The translations under genes and the position numbers were made by a program. Below, piece by piece: positions 32,170 to 42,841 of a DNA stretch of 47,825 nucleotides (position 1 is the first letter of the stretch; each line of letters begins with the position of its first letter). Source of the stretch: an uncultured Myxococcales bacterium (GTDB lineage: Bacteria > Myxococcota_A > UBA9042); assembly GCA_903929795.1 (NCBI GenBank), contig CAIYWC010000204.1:1-47825 (forward strand), in the 5' to 3' direction. The notes under the pieces are model-generated. The model was not told where the DNA came from. It did not search any database and saw only the letters and a list, made by a program, of their open reading frames with translations.

Positions 32170-32787
32170 ATGAAGCTGTACCTCGCCCCCGGTGCCTGTT
32201 CCCTTTCGCCCCACATTGCGCTGCGTGAAGCTGGCCTGGATTTCCAGCCGGTGCGCGTCGATTTGGCCAGCAAACGGACTGCGGATGGCCGTGATTTCAA
32301 CGGGATCAATCCTAAAGGCTACGTGCCGGCGCTGGAACTGGCCAGTGGCGAGGTGCTGACGGAAGGCACCGCGATCGTCCAGTACATCGCGGATTTGGCG
32401 CCCAGCTCGCATCTGGCGCCGGCGAACGGCACGCTGGAGCGCTACAAGCTTCAGGAATGGCTGGGGTTTATCAACTCGGAGCTGCACAAGGCGTGGAGTC
32501 CGCTGTGGCGCGCCACGACGCCCGAAGACACCAAAACCGCAGCGCGCGAGGCCATCCACCGCCGCCTGACGTACGTCGCGCAGAAGCTGGAAACGCAGCC
32601 GTGGCTGATGGGCGACACGTTCACGGTCGCGGATTGCTACCTGTACGTGATGCTGCTGTGGGCGAAATTCACCGGTGTCGACCTCGCCGGCCTGCCGGTG
32701 CTGGAAGCCTATCGCGATCGCATCTCGGCGCGTCCGGCGGTCCAGGCGACGCTCGAGGCCGAAAAGGCGCTTCGGGCTCAGCCCTAG
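32170..32787 (+). CDS. Glutathione S-transferase (beta-class-like)
   Basis: A 205-aa protein. The N-terminal thioredoxin-like domain MKLYLAPGACSLSPHIALRE has Cys10 at the place typical for bacterial beta-class GSTs, then NPKGYVPALEL with the cis-Pro and a C-terminal helical domain (GDTFTVADCYLYVMLLW with the N-capping box). It conjugates or reduces with glutathione; the substrate is unknown. GGAG lies 7 nt before the ATG. Divergent from the DsbA-like gene. Confidence 0.92.
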   Translation: MKLYLAPGACSLSPHIALREAGLDFQPVRVDLASKRTADGRDFNGINPKGYVPALELASGEVLTEGTAIVQYIADLAPSSHLAPANGTLERYKLQEWLGFINSELHKAWSPLWRATTPEDTKTAAREAIHRRLTYVAQKLETQPWLMGDTFTVADCYLYVMLLWAKFTGVDLAGLPVLEAYRDRISARPAVQATLEAEKALRAQP

Positions 32788-32808
32788 CAGCTTCACCACG
32801 CGCGGCCG

Positions 32809-34452
<1,644 letters not shown>

Positions 34453-34576
34453 GGGGAGCTCCGGTGGGCGCAAAGCAGGCGCCGCCGGGGCCGGGAGTCT
34501 AGCACGCGACCGTTCGCCTGTCGCGCCGCGCCGCGGGGATCAAGCCGAAGCCGCGCTGCACCGCAAGCTTGGGCGC

Positions 34577-35314
34577 TCAGTTTCGCCGGCCGCCAAAGAG
34601 CCGCAGCAACATCAGGAAAAGATTCACGAAGTCGAGGTACAGGTTCAGCGCGCCGACCAGCGCCACTTTGCCTTCCTCCTCGCTTGTGTGAAAGCCCAGA
34701 TAGCCGAGCTTCTGGAAGCGCTGCACGTCATACGCCGTCAGGCCCGTGAAGATCAGCGCGCCGATACCGGAGATCGCGTACTGCAACGGGCTGGAATGCA
34801 TGAAGAAATTAACGATGCTGGCGATAATCAGCGCGACCACGCCCATCATCAGGAAGCTGCCCATGCTGGTCAGATCGCGCTTGGTCGTCGCGCCGACAAA
34901 CGCCATAACGCCGAACGTGCCAGCGGTCACAAAAAACGTGTTCGCGACCGACTCGCGGGTGTAGAGCGAGACGATGAGGCCGAGCGTCAGGCCATTGACC
35001 GCCGCATAGCCCAGAAAGGCGGCGGCGGCTGTCGCAAAGTTCATCCGCTTGAGCAGCGCGGAAAAGCCAATCACCATGCCGAGTTCGACGAACAGCAGCG
35101 CGCGGAACCACTCCGCGACGCCGGCATAGAGCGCCGGGCTGCTGAGCACCGCGGCCGCGACACCGCCCGAAAGCGCCAATCCGCCGGCCATCCAGCCGAA
35201 CATGCGGCTCGTGAAGCGTGCCGCCATTTCCGTGCGGCCCGCGTGCTCCATGTCACCGGTTTGGCCCCACTGGCTCTGCGTGCCGGGGGCATAAGGGTTG
35301 CGATCCTGGTTCAT
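34577..35314 (-). CDS. Bax inhibitor-1 / YccA family membrane protein
   Basis: A 245-aa integral membrane protein with about seven hydrophobic segments (for example GGLALSGGVAAAVLSSPALY, AFLGYAAVNGLTLGLIVSLY, SMGSFLMMGVVALIIASIVN). It ends with ALNLYLDFVNLFLMLLRLFG, the BI-1/YccA signature. Proteins of this family modulate ion leak or membrane proteases; the exact role here is unknown. The N-terminal about 30 residues are polar (MNQDRNPYAPGTQSQWGQTG). Confidence 0.92.
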   Translation of the reverse strand: MNQDRNPYAPGTQSQWGQTGDMEHAGRTEMAARFTSRMFGWMAGGLALSGGVAAAVLSSPALYAGVAEWFRALLFVELGMVIGFSALLKRMNFATAAAAFLGYAAVNGLTLGLIVSLYTRESVANTFFVTAGTFGVMAFVGATTKRDLTSMGSFLMMGVVALIIASIVNFFMHSSPLQYAISGIGALIFTGLTAYDVQRFQKLGYLGFHTSEEEGKVALVGALNLYLDFVNLFLMLLRLFGGRRN

Positions 35315-35383
35315 CGAGAATCTCCGCGTGCAAAAACCGCCGCTTGCCTCAAAGTAGACCAATTTGGTCCGACGTCAAGCGCT

Positions 35384-36520
35384 TCAAAAGGGCAAATCGT
35401 CCACCTTGCCGATCGCTTGCAGCGGCACGGCGGCCGTCACGCCGGTAATCCGCGTCCGCAGCGCGTCCGGCTGCTCCGAGGCCAGCAGCGCCTGGTCCAC
35501 GGCAATCGTTCCGGCGTGCGCGAGGTCCACAAGGCTCTGGTCCAACGTTTGGCAGCCCTGGCCGCGCGCCTGGTCGATCAGCGGCTGTAGCGCCGCCACG
35601 TCGCCTGCGCCGCGCAGCAGCTCCGCCATCTGCGGCGTAAACGTGACCGTCTCCAGCGCCGGCACGCGCGCCTTGCCATCGGCGGTCGGCACCAGCTTCT
35701 GGAAGCTGATGCCCCTGAGCTGCGCCGCCAGCCGCTGGCGAAAGGGCTCGCGCTGCGCCGGCTCCTGCCGCGCCAGCGTCTGCCGCAGCCAGTCGATGGG
35801 CGGCCCGCCCGCGACCACCGCCAGCACCAGCCGCCCCTGCTCCGCCAGCGTCACGGCCGCGCCCAGGTGCTCCGGCGGCAGATCGGCGATCGCCACGACG
35901 TCGCAGTCCATGCGCGCGATGTGGCCCAGCGCAACCGTCAAATCCCCAGTATCCGTGCGGAGTTCCCGCTGGCGAATAAACGCGAGCTTGTCGTCGAACA
36001 GCACCTCGATCGGGTCCTCCAGGGTCAGCACATGGCGCGGCTGCGGCGCGACGGTGTTGATGTGCTCGATCAGCGCCTGCCAAGTCACGGACCGCCCCGA
36101 ACCCGGCGGCCCGGCGAGAATCACGAGCCCGCGCGGCAAAAGCGCCCAATTTCCCAAGATTTTCGCCAGGTTCAGTTCGCGCAGCGTCTGCGCCTTGGAC
36201 GGCACCACGTGCGCGACGATCCCGACCGCGCCGCGCTGACGAAACAGCGTCAGCCGAAAACGCCCGCAGCCCACGACGCCGCGCGGAAACGTGACGTCGC
36301 GCCCCGCCGACCAATCGTCCAGCCAAGCGCCCGGAACCAGGCCGGCGGCGATCTCGTCCAAGTCCGCGTCCGAAAACGTAGTTTCGTCCTTGCGGGAGAT
36401 CAGCGCGCCCGAGCGCCGGTACAGCGGCCGCTGCCCGGACTTGACATGCACTTCCGCAATGCCGCGCGTCGACGCGAAGCGCAGCACCTGCTCAAAACGC
36501 CCAATGACTTCGCTCGTCAT
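35384..36520 (-). CDS. PilT-like protein with degenerate ATPase motifs
   Basis: A 378-aa protein that aligns over its length with type IV pilus retraction ATPases (MTSEVIGRFEQVLRFASTRG, RGLVILAGPPGSGRS, HVLTLEDPIEVLF, FIRQRELRTDTGDLTVALGH). The catalytic set is damaged. The Walker A Lys is Arg143 (GPPGSGRS). The Walker B region DVVAIADLPPEHLG lacks the GE(M/I)RD. The His-box that should read LHTN is VVAGGPP. The Asp-box (LTLEDPIE) is kept. It is therefore probably not a motor but a regulatory or structural homologue. It lies 6 nt upstream of no pilus gene; its neighbours are unrelated. Confidence 0.82.
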   Translation of the reverse strand: MTSEVIGRFEQVLRFASTRGIAEVHVKSGQRPLYRRSGALISRKDETTFSDADLDEIAAGLVPGAWLDDWSAGRDVTFPRGVVGCGRFRLTLFRQRGAVGIVAHVVPSKAQTLRELNLAKILGNWALLPRGLVILAGPPGSGRSVTWQALIEHINTVAPQPRHVLTLEDPIEVLFDDKLAFIRQRELRTDTGDLTVALGHIARMDCDVVAIADLPPEHLGAAVTLAEQGRLVLAVVAGGPPIDWLRQTLARQEPAQREPFRQRLAAQLRGISFQKLVPTADGKARVPALETVTFTPQMAELLRGAGDVAALQPLIDQARGQGCQTLDQSLVDLAHAGTIAVDQALLASEQPDALRTRITGVTAAVPLQAIGKVDDLPF

Positions 36521-36526
36521 GCCGGC

Positions 36527-36970
36527 CTATTGCGCAGGTTCGGCCGGCTTGGCCGGAGCGGGCGCGGCGGCCTTGGTAAACTCCACGACATGCTTGGCGC
36601 GAAACGCGATCACCGTCGTCTTGCCCTTTTGCGCCACGTTGGTCCGCTTGAATTCCGCGGGCTTGAGCACCAGCGTAAACGGCTCCCAGCCGCCCTCGCG
36701 CGGCGTCAGCACGACGGTGTGCTCGCTGCCGCGCTCCACACCGCGAATCACCAGCGTCTTGCGGTTGTCGGTGTACTCGTGGTTCTCCCACTCCTTGCCG
36801 TCCAGCGTGAACTTGACGAATTCGAGCTTCATATGGATGAACGCCTCGCCGCCAATGTCCGCCTCGTTCACGTCCGCCGTCGCCTCGCCCGGCGGCTTCG
36901 CAGCCTGCGCAGGTAGCGCGAACAGGCCGGTCGCGGCGATCAGAATCAGGATTCGATGCAACGCTTTCAT
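36527..36970 (-). CDS. Exported hypothetical protein (147 aa)
   Basis: A typical Sec signal peptide (MKALHRILILIAATGLFALP followed by AQA) is followed by a small beta-rich domain (IHMKLEFVKFTLDGKEWENH, TVVLTPREGGWEPFTLVLKP) and a Pro/Ala-rich tail. GGGAG lies 5 nt before the ATG. No family recognised. It is directly upstream of the PilT-like gene with a 6-nt gap, so the two may be cotranscribed. Confidence 0.75.
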   Translation of the reverse strand: MKALHRILILIAATGLFALPAQAAKPPGEATADVNEADIGGEAFIHMKLEFVKFTLDGKEWENHEYTDNRKTLVIRGVERGSEHTVVLTPREGGWEPFTLVLKPAEFKRTNVAQKGKTTVIAFRAKHVVEFTKAAAPAPAKPAEPAQ

Positions 36971-37091
36971 AACAGCTCCCATCCGTTGCGGAGTATACCG
37001 CACCGCGATGCTATGCCCGGCGGGACGGAGCCACAAGGCCCGCGGCCGGTCCAGCCGCCTGTTGCACCGACGCGCGTGACGGTGCTGTGAT

Positions 37092-37760
37092 TCAACGCGC
37101 GCGCGGGTTCGGTGGCGCAGCAGCCTCAAGCCGGGTGAGCCGCGCCTCCAACTCCTCAATACGCTTGCGCAAAATCAGCAGTTCGTCCTCTTCCGCCGCG
37201 CGCAGGCCTAGCGCGCCGGCGACGTGCCGCACGCGATCGTCGATCTTGTGGCCCAGCTCATCCGCGGCCCGCTGCGTCTGTTCCACCAGCCCGGCCATGC
37301 GCGGCCCGACGTCGCCAATCAGCGTCTCGGCCTTCTGTGCCTCCGGTTCCGGCCCGCCCGGCTCATCGCTGCGCCGATGCAGCAGCTTTTCCGCGCGTTT
37401 TTCCGCTTCCGTCTTGAACGCCGTGATGGTCCGCTCCGCGTCGACACGCCACCGCTCCGCGCCTTCCTTCACGCGACTGACCGGCTCGGCCACCTTGCGC
37501 GTCAAGAACTCGTTGCCCGACGAGATCAGGTTGCGCAGCCCGGCCAGCGGCACAGTGCCGCGCTGCTTGCGCTCCGAATCCAGCAACGCTTGGGTCAGCG
37601 TCACCTCAGTCAGGTCCTGCTTGGATTTGTTGTCGATCACCCGGACTTCGGTCCCTTGCCGGACGATCTCGGCGATCTCCTCCAACGTCACGTAGCAGGA
37701 GCGCGACGTGTCGTACATCTTGCGGTTGGCATATCGTTTGATAACGCGTGGTTCAGACAT
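37092..37760 (-). CDS. phaR: PhaR-type polyhydroxyalkanoate synthesis regulator
   Basis: A 222-aa protein. The N-terminal 60 residues (MSEPRVIKRYANRKMYDTSR, VTLEEIAEIVRQGTEVRVID, DLTEVTLTQALLDSE) are the PHB/PHA accumulation regulator DNA-binding domain. The C-terminal part (about 100-222) is charged and helical and ends in a coiled coil (LILRKRIEELEARLTRLEAA). PhaR proteins repress phasin and PHA genes and often themselves. No PHA genes are in this window. A dense cluster of TGCGTCA sites lies directly upstream and may be the operator. Confidence 0.85.
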   Translation of the reverse strand: MSEPRVIKRYANRKMYDTSRSCYVTLEEIAEIVRQGTEVRVIDNKSKQDLTEVTLTQALLDSERKQRGTVPLAGLRNLISSGNEFLTRKVAEPVSRVKEGAERWRVDAERTITAFKTEAEKRAEKLLHRRSDEPGGPEPEAQKAETLIGDVGPRMAGLVEQTQRAADELGHKIDDRVRHVAGALGLRAAEEDELLILRKRIEELEARLTRLEAAAPPNPRAR

Positions 37761-37816
37761 CTTGCAAACCCAGAGCCCGCTTGCGGGGCAGACCATTATC
37801 GGCGAAAATGATGCAC

Positions 37817-37875
37817 TGCGTCAACGTCCGATGACGCAGCTGTGACGCGTCAAAGTGCGTCATTCACCTGCGTCA
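37817..37875. promoter_or_regulatory. Cluster of TGCGTCA/TGACGC sites upstream of phaR
   Basis: Within 59 bp: TGCGTCA at 37817, TGACGCA at 37832, the palindrome TGACGCGTCA at 37843-37852, TGCGTCA at 37856 and TGCGTCA at 37869 (the last overlaps the end of the NUDIX gene). This is far beyond chance in so short a space and lies 57-115 bp before the phaR-like start. Probably an operator array, perhaps for PhaR itself. Confidence 0.65.
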
Positions 37876-38448
37876 TGGCTGCCAATTCGGTCGCAGCCGC
37901 TCGATGAAACGTTTCAGAATTCGTGCACTTGCGCCCCACACCACCGTGCCGTCCTGGAAATGGAAGCGCGGCGCGCGAAATGGGAGCCCGAGGATGCTGA
38001 AATCCAGCCAGGACACAGGCTCGGCCGCGACGACTTCCGCCAACGGCAGCTCCAGCACGCGGTCCACTTCCACCGGGTCCGCGCACCACTGCGGAGGCGG
38101 CTGCGCGACCCACGCGAGCAGCGGGCGGATGTGGTAGTTGGTGATGTAGGTCCGGTCGTCGTCCAAACTGCCCAGCATCTCTACGTTTTCCGGTGGCAGG
38201 CCGATCTCTTCCCACGCCTCACGCCGCGCAGCCTGCTCCGCCGTTTCACCTGGCTCCACGCCGCCGCCGGGAAAGCCGATCTGTCCGGCATGGCTGCGCA
38301 TCCCTGCGGATTTCTTCAGCATAACGAGCGTCGCTCCGCCAGGTCGATCCACAACCGCCAGGAGCACGGCCGAAGCCTTGTTGCCCTCGAGCGGCAGCGT
38401 CTCGGCAGGGCGCACGACGGCGCGCTGGAGCGATTCGCGGGCAGTCAT
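37873..38448 (-). CDS. NUDIX hydrolase (CoA pyrophosphatase-like, NudL type)
   Basis: A 191-aa hydrolase of nucleoside-diphosphate-linked compounds. The Nudix box GGGVEPGETAEQAARREAWEEIG matches Gx5Ex7REUxEExGU completely. The preceding MRSHAGQIGFPGG is the LLxxR/SH.GQ+.FPGG signature of coenzyme A pyrophosphatases. Start overlaps the tyrS stop by 4 nt (ATGA), so it is translationally coupled to tyrS. Confidence 0.9.
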   Translation of the reverse strand: MTARESLQRAVVRPAETLPLEGNKASAVLLAVVDRPGGATLVMLKKSAGMRSHAGQIGFPGGGVEPGETAEQAARREAWEEIGLPPENVEMLGSLDDDRTYITNYHIRPLLAWVAQPPPQWCADPVEVDRVLELPLAEVVAAEPVSWLDFSILGLPFRAPRFHFQDGTVVWGASARILKRFIERLRPNWQP

Positions 38449-39755
38449 GGCGCGGCGCCGAAGTCGGCGAGAAAATAGGATTTTTTGCCGTGTCGAATCA
38501 AAGCGTACTGGCCGTGGAGCCGCGTGGGGACCGCCTGCAACGCGTCGAGCGTAATCTTCTCACCGTTGATCGAGACCGAATTCGCCTGGACGGCGCGCTT
38601 GGCCTCGCCGTTTGACTGAAAAGGACAGTTTTCGCCGACCAGCAGCCCGAGGACCGTCACATCCGGCGCCGGACGCGTCGTCGGGATCTCTTGCGCCAGC
38701 ATTCTCAAAGAAAATCGGTTTGCTTCCAATGGGTTGCCACCGAACAGAACGGTGCTCGCCGCGCGCGCCCAGCCCATCGTCTCCTCGCCGTGCACAAGGC
38801 CCGTGACCGCCCCCGCAAGCTCCAGCTGCAGGTGCCGACCACCGGGGTTCGTCGCGTGCATCCGCTCGAATGCCGCCAGGTCGTCAACACTCAGAAAGGT
38901 AAAATATTTAAGAAAATTCAGAGCATCCGCGTCTTCGACGTTCATCCAGAACTGGTAGAACTGGTACGGGCTCGTCCGCGCCGCGTCCAGCCAAATCGTC
39001 CCCTGCTCCGTCTTGCCGAACTTCTGGCCGTTTTTCGCAGTAATCAGCGGCACCGTCACGCCAAATGCCGGGCACTCCGCGGCGTCGGGCATCAGCCGGC
39101 CGATCAAGTCCGCGCCCGACACGATGTTGCCCCACTGGTCCGAGCCGCCAAACTGCGCGCGGCAGTCGTGGCTGCGGTATAGCTCCAGAAAATCATAGGC
39201 TTGCAGCAGCATGTAGCTGAATTCGGTGTAGCTGATGCCCTGCTCGCGCGCCTCCAGCCGCGTCTTGACCGAGTCGCGCTGGACCATGGCGTTCACGCTG
39301 AAGTGCTTGCCGATGTCGCGCAAAAAGTCGATGACATTCAGGTTGTTAAGCCAGACGGCGTTGTCCAGAAATTCCGGCTCGAAAACCGTGCGCTCGGTCT
39401 GGTTTTGGATCGTCTGCGCCATGTTGCGCCAAACGTGCAGGATTTGGTCCTCGATCGCTTTGGCATTGGCGCGCACGTCGTCGTCCGATTGCAGCTTGCG
39501 TTCCGCGGACTTGCCCGACGGATCGCCGATCATGCCCGTGCCGCCGCCGATCAGCGCGATCGGCCGGTGCCCGGCGAGCGCCAGCCGCATCAGCAGCGTG
39601 ATTTGCAACAGCGAGCCGACGTGCAGGCTGTCCGCGGTTGGGTCAAAGCCGATGTAGACGCCGCAGTTCGGCTGCGCCAGCGCCGCCTTCGCGGTTGCCT
39701 CGTCCGTCACCTGGTGCAGCAGGCCGCGCCAACGCAAGTCTTCCAGAAATTCCAT
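38445..39755 (-). CDS. tyrS: Tyrosyl-tRNA synthetase
   Basis: A 436-aa class I aminoacyl-tRNA synthetase charging tRNA-Tyr. The HIGH-type motif is HVGS at 45-48 in YIGFDPTADSLHVGSLLQI; the KMSKS-type motif is KFGKT in TAKNGQKFGKTEQG. Tyr-binding segments GGSDQWGNIVSGADLIGR and YMLLQAYDFLELY are present. The C-terminal S4-like domain includes KRAVQANSVSINGEKI. Length normal. Confidence 0.97.
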   Translation of the reverse strand: MEFLEDLRWRGLLHQVTDEATAKAALAQPNCGVYIGFDPTADSLHVGSLLQITLLMRLALAGHRPIALIGGGTGMIGDPSGKSAERKLQSDDDVRANAKAIEDQILHVWRNMAQTIQNQTERTVFEPEFLDNAVWLNNLNVIDFLRDIGKHFSVNAMVQRDSVKTRLEAREQGISYTEFSYMLLQAYDFLELYRSHDCRAQFGGSDQWGNIVSGADLIGRLMPDAAECPAFGVTVPLITAKNGQKFGKTEQGTIWLDAARTSPYQFYQFWMNVEDADALNFLKYFTFLSVDDLAAFERMHATNPGGRHLQLELAGAVTGLVHGEETMGWARAASTVLFGGNPLEANRFSLRMLAQEIPTTRPAPDVTVLGLLVGENCPFQSNGEAKRAVQANSVSINGEKITLDALQAVPTRLHGQYALIRHGKKSYFLADFGAAP

Positions 39756-39758
39756 GGC

Positions 39759-40661
39759 TTACTTCCCCTCCGCCGCCGGCGGAATGCTCAAATGGAACGC
39801 CAGCGCGCGGTCGCCCTTTTGGGGCGCCACCAGGACCAGCCACTCGCCCGGCTCGGGCTTGTGCCAGTGCAGCAGCGGCGAATCACCTTGGGTTTCAAGA
39901 ACGAACGCGCGACCCATCGGCGGATCCACCAGCACGGCAAACGGCACCATGACCGCACCTTTCGGATGCCCCTGACTGTCAATGTCCTCGAGCGTCAGAT
40001 CCAACGGCGCCGTCGGCGCGCGATTCGCAGGCAGAATCGAAAGTTGCACGTGTTCCAGCGCGGTTGCCGCCCGCATTCCCAGACCGTTCAGGCCCGGCCC
40101 CATCAGCTGCGGCAGGTTGCCTGCGACGGAGACCGGCGAAATCACGGCGTGCAGGGCTCCACCTTGCGGTTTGAACACCACAACCAGCGCGTGATCGCCG
40201 CCGCCCGGAGGCGCAAACGTCAGCGCGCGGGCGTCCGCACCCTCGCGCACGGGCGCAGGCGCGCTCGCCACAAGCGCGTGCCGCAGGTCGAGCGCCACGA
40301 GAAAGCCAACCATCTCCGCCGACCCGACGCGCTCCAGCGCGCCGATCGGATGGCCCGCCGGATCCAGCGCCGTCGTGTAAATCGCATTGGAAACCGCGGA
40401 CTTTGGCTGCGGAAGCGGCTTGCCGTTCGCGTCCAAGAAGCCAGTCGAGAGCTGAAAGCCGTCCGCGGCCTTGGACGACGGCCCGGCGTATGCGGGAGTC
40501 GCGGGCCCGGCCACGGCCACGGCAGGTGCGGGGCCCGACGACGTCGCTGCAACATCCAACGCAACCTCCTGTATGGATTGCGCTTTCTCGCAGCCACGAC
40601 AACCCGACAGCGTCAAGAGCGCCGCAGCGGCCGCCAGCGCGATGGGGCGGCGCGCGTTCAC
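39759..40661 (-). CDS. Hypothetical lipoprotein (300 aa)
   Basis: GTG start at 40661, adjacent to the yebC stop. The N-terminus (NARRPIALAAAAALLTLSGC) has a lipobox LSGC, so it is a predicted lipoprotein. The mature part is beta-rich with alternating small and hydrophobic residues and no recognised domain; Cys residues appear only near the anchor (CRGCEK). Placed between yebC and tyrS on the same strand. Function unknown. Confidence 0.78.
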   Translation of the reverse strand: MNARRPIALAAAAALLTLSGCRGCEKAQSIQEVALDVAATSSGPAPAVAVAGPATPAYAGPSSKAADGFQLSTGFLDANGKPLPQPKSAVSNAIYTTALDPAGHPIGALERVGSAEMVGFLVALDLRHALVASAPAPVREGADARALTFAPPGGGDHALVVVFKPQGGALHAVISPVSVAGNLPQLMGPGLNGLGMRAATALEHVQLSILPANRAPTAPLDLTLEDIDSQGHPKGAVMVPFAVLVDPPMGRAFVLETQGDSPLLHWHKPEPGEWLVLVAPQKGDRALAFHLSIPPAAEGK

Positions 40662-41414
40662 CTACGCCCCTTCCAGCGCTTTCAAGGTCGCCTCGTCGAT
40701 GTCGAAGTTCGACCAGACATTTTGCACGTCGTCCAGCTCGTCGATGGCTTCGACCAAATTCATCATTGTTTCCGCATCCTTGCCGGCCAGCTCAATGGTC
40801 AGCGACGCTGTCTTCGCCACCTTGGAATCCGCCACCGCGATGCCCGCCGCTTCCAGCTTCTCGCGCACGGCCCACAAGTCCCCGAATTCCGTGGTGATCG
40901 TGAACACGCCGTCTTCCTGCTCGACGTCGCTCGCGCCCGCGTCCAGCGCCAGCAGCATCATGTCGTCCTCGGACGTCTTGCCGACCGGCACCGCGATCTG
41001 CCCGACCGTCTGGAACAAGTACGCCACCGAACCCGGCTCCGCAATCTTGCCGCCGCGCTTGTTGACGGTCGTGCGGACGTCCGTGATGGCGCGGTTGCGG
41101 TTGTCGGTCAGCACGTCGATGAGGATCGCGGTGCCGCCCGGGCCGTACGCCTCGTACGTCACTTCCTCGTACGCCACGCCTTCCAGCTCGCCGGTGCCCT
41201 TCTTGACGGCGCGCGTGATGTTGTCGGCGGGCATGCTGTTGGAACGCGCATCGGTAATTGCCTTGCGCAACCGCGGGTTACCGTTCGGATCGCCGCCGCC
41301 CATCTTGGCCGCGACGGTGATTTCCTTGATCAGCTTGGTGAACATCTTGCCGCGAATGGCGTCAGCCTTGCCCTTCTTGTGCTTGATTGTGCTCCATTTA
41401 TTGTGACCGCTCAT
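40662..41414 (-). CDS. yebC: YebC/PmpR-family transcriptional regulator / translation factor
   Basis: A 250-aa protein starting [20 protein letters not shown], the diagnostic YebC/PmpR opening. Also seen: [40 protein letters not shown] and a C-terminal domain ([16 protein letters not shown]). Family members regulate transcription or help ribosomes pass difficult sequences. Normal length. The start at 41414 is set by the conserved N-terminus. Confidence 0.96.
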   Translation of the reverse strand: MSGHNKWSTIKHKKGKADAIRGKMFTKLIKEITVAAKMGGGDPNGNPRLRKAITDARSNSMPADNITRAVKKGTGELEGVAYEEVTYEAYGPGGTAILIDVLTDNRNRAITDVRTTVNKRGGKIAEPGSVAYLFQTVGQIAVPVGKTSEDDMMLLALDAGASDVEQEDGVFTITTEFGDLWAVREKLEAAGIAVADSKVAKTASLTIELAGKDAETMMNLVEAIDELDDVQNVWSNFDIDEATLKALEGA

Positions 41415-41548
41415 CGGCTTCTCCTGGCAAACGTGGGGCCGAAAGTGTAGCAAGCTCCCGGTTTTTGGCAAAGGGTCGGTTTGACTCGCGGCCCGCCGCT
41501 GGCGACAATCACGCCCCTTGCGCCGCGAGGCGTGCCGCGGAGCATCCC

Positions 41549-42832
41549 TTGCTTTCTGCCCCTGCATCTGCCGTTTCCCCACCTTGGCAACCCGCTTCGC
41601 CGGATGGCCGCGAGGCCAGCGTTGAGCGCGCCATCGCCGTGTTGCGCGCCGGTGGCGTCATTGCCGTCGTCGAGGATTTTGGCAACGTCACCGCGGTTTT
41701 TGCCGTTCTGGCCAGCCAGTTTGCCACGCCGGACGCCGTCAACGCGCTCGCTTCGCACGCCCGCGGGGTCCTGGCTGCGACGGTGACCACCGCGCGCGCG
41801 GACGCCCTGAGCTGCCCGGCGCTGGAGCGGCGGCGCTCGCCGGTGTGGACGCCGCGCTATGGCGTGAGCGTGGAAGCCGCGGTCGGCGTGTCGACAGGCA
41901 TTTCCGCAGCGGATCGCGCCCTGACCATTCGCCTGCTGGCCGATCCGGCGACCGTGGCCGGCGATCTCGTGCGCCCGGGCCACATCATGCCGGCGATCGT
42001 CGGACCGCGCGGCAGCCTGGAGCGGCCCTATGGCCCGGAGGCAGCGCACGATCTGGTTGTCCTGGCCGGCCTGCAGCCGAGCGCGGTGTTCAGTCATGTT
42101 CTCGCAGGGTTGGACCCGTTGACGCCCGCGCATGCCGTGGATTTTGCCGCGGCGCTGGGCTGGCCGGTCGTGCACGTGAACGACGTCGTGGCGTGGCGCG
42201 CGAGCCATGAGCGGCTGGTGCACGTGGTCTCGGAAGGCGTTGTCGAGACGTCCGAAGGGCCGTTTCGCGTGCGGATCTACGAAAATGACATCGACCGGGA
42301 CAGCCACATTGCGCTGATCCGCGATCCGGACGGCGCGCCGCCCAGCGAGGCGCCGCTGATCCGCCTGCACAGCCAATGCCTGACCGGCGATATTTTGCAC
42401 TCAAAACGCTGTGATTGCGGCGATCAGCTGCGGCTGGCGATGCGCGCGGTGGCGCAATCGGGCTACGGCGCGATCGTCTACCTGCGGCAGGAAGGCCGCG
42501 GGATTGGGCTCATCCAGAAAATCCGCGCGTATGCGCTGCAGGACAACGGCATCGACACGGTCGAGGCGAACCTGCGGCTGGGCTTTGCGCCGGACGAGCG
42601 CGACTACGCGGTGGCAGCGCAAATCCTGCGCGATCTCGGGATGTTGCAGGTGCGGCTGTTGACCAACAATCCGCAAAAAGTTCAGGCTCTGACCCGCCTG
42701 GGCGTGCACGTGCTGGCGCGCGAGCCGATCGAAGTGGCGCCGACGCCGGAGAACGCGCGGTACCTGGCGACCAAGCGCGATCGGATGGGCCACCTGCTCA
42801 TGGATGTGCTGCCGATGCCCAAAAAGGACTGA
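41549..42832 (+). CDS. ribA: RibBA-type GTP cyclohydrolase II with degenerate DHBP synthase domain
   Basis: A 427-aa fusion. No ATG fits; a TTG at 41549 lies 6 nt after GGAG and is the best start (earlier codons overlap the divergent yebC start). The C-terminal GTP cyclohydrolase II is intact: [19 protein letters not shown] with zinc Cys277, 288 and 290, [20 protein letters not shown] and [19 protein letters not shown]. It opens GTP in the first step of riboflavin synthesis. The N-terminal DHBP synthase half keeps the fold signatures ([25 protein letters not shown]) but the acidic/Arg substrate loop (usually DxEDREN) reads VEDFGNVT and HTEA reads GPEA. It is probably inactive as a synthase, so another ribB should exist. 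First gene of the plus-strand run. Confidence 0.88.
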   Translation: MLSAPASAVSPPWQPASPDGREASVERAIAVLRAGGVIAVVEDFGNVTAVFAVLASQFATPDAVNALASHARGVLAATVTTARADALSCPALERRRSPVWTPRYGVSVEAAVGVSTGISAADRALTIRLLADPATVAGDLVRPGHIMPAIVGPRGSLERPYGPEAAHDLVVLAGLQPSAVFSHVLAGLDPLTPAHAVDFAAALGWPVVHVNDVVAWRASHERLVHVVSEGVVETSEGPFRVRIYENDIDRDSHIALIRDPDGAPPSEAPLIRLHSQCLTGDILHSKRCDCGDQLRLAMRAVAQSGYGAIVYLRQEGRGIGLIQKIRAYALQDNGIDTVEANLRLGFAPDERDYAVAAQILRDLGMLQVRLLTNNPQKVQALTRLGVHVLAREPIEVAPTPENARYLATKRDRMGHLLMDVLPMPKKD

Positions 42833-42841
42833 CAGAACACG

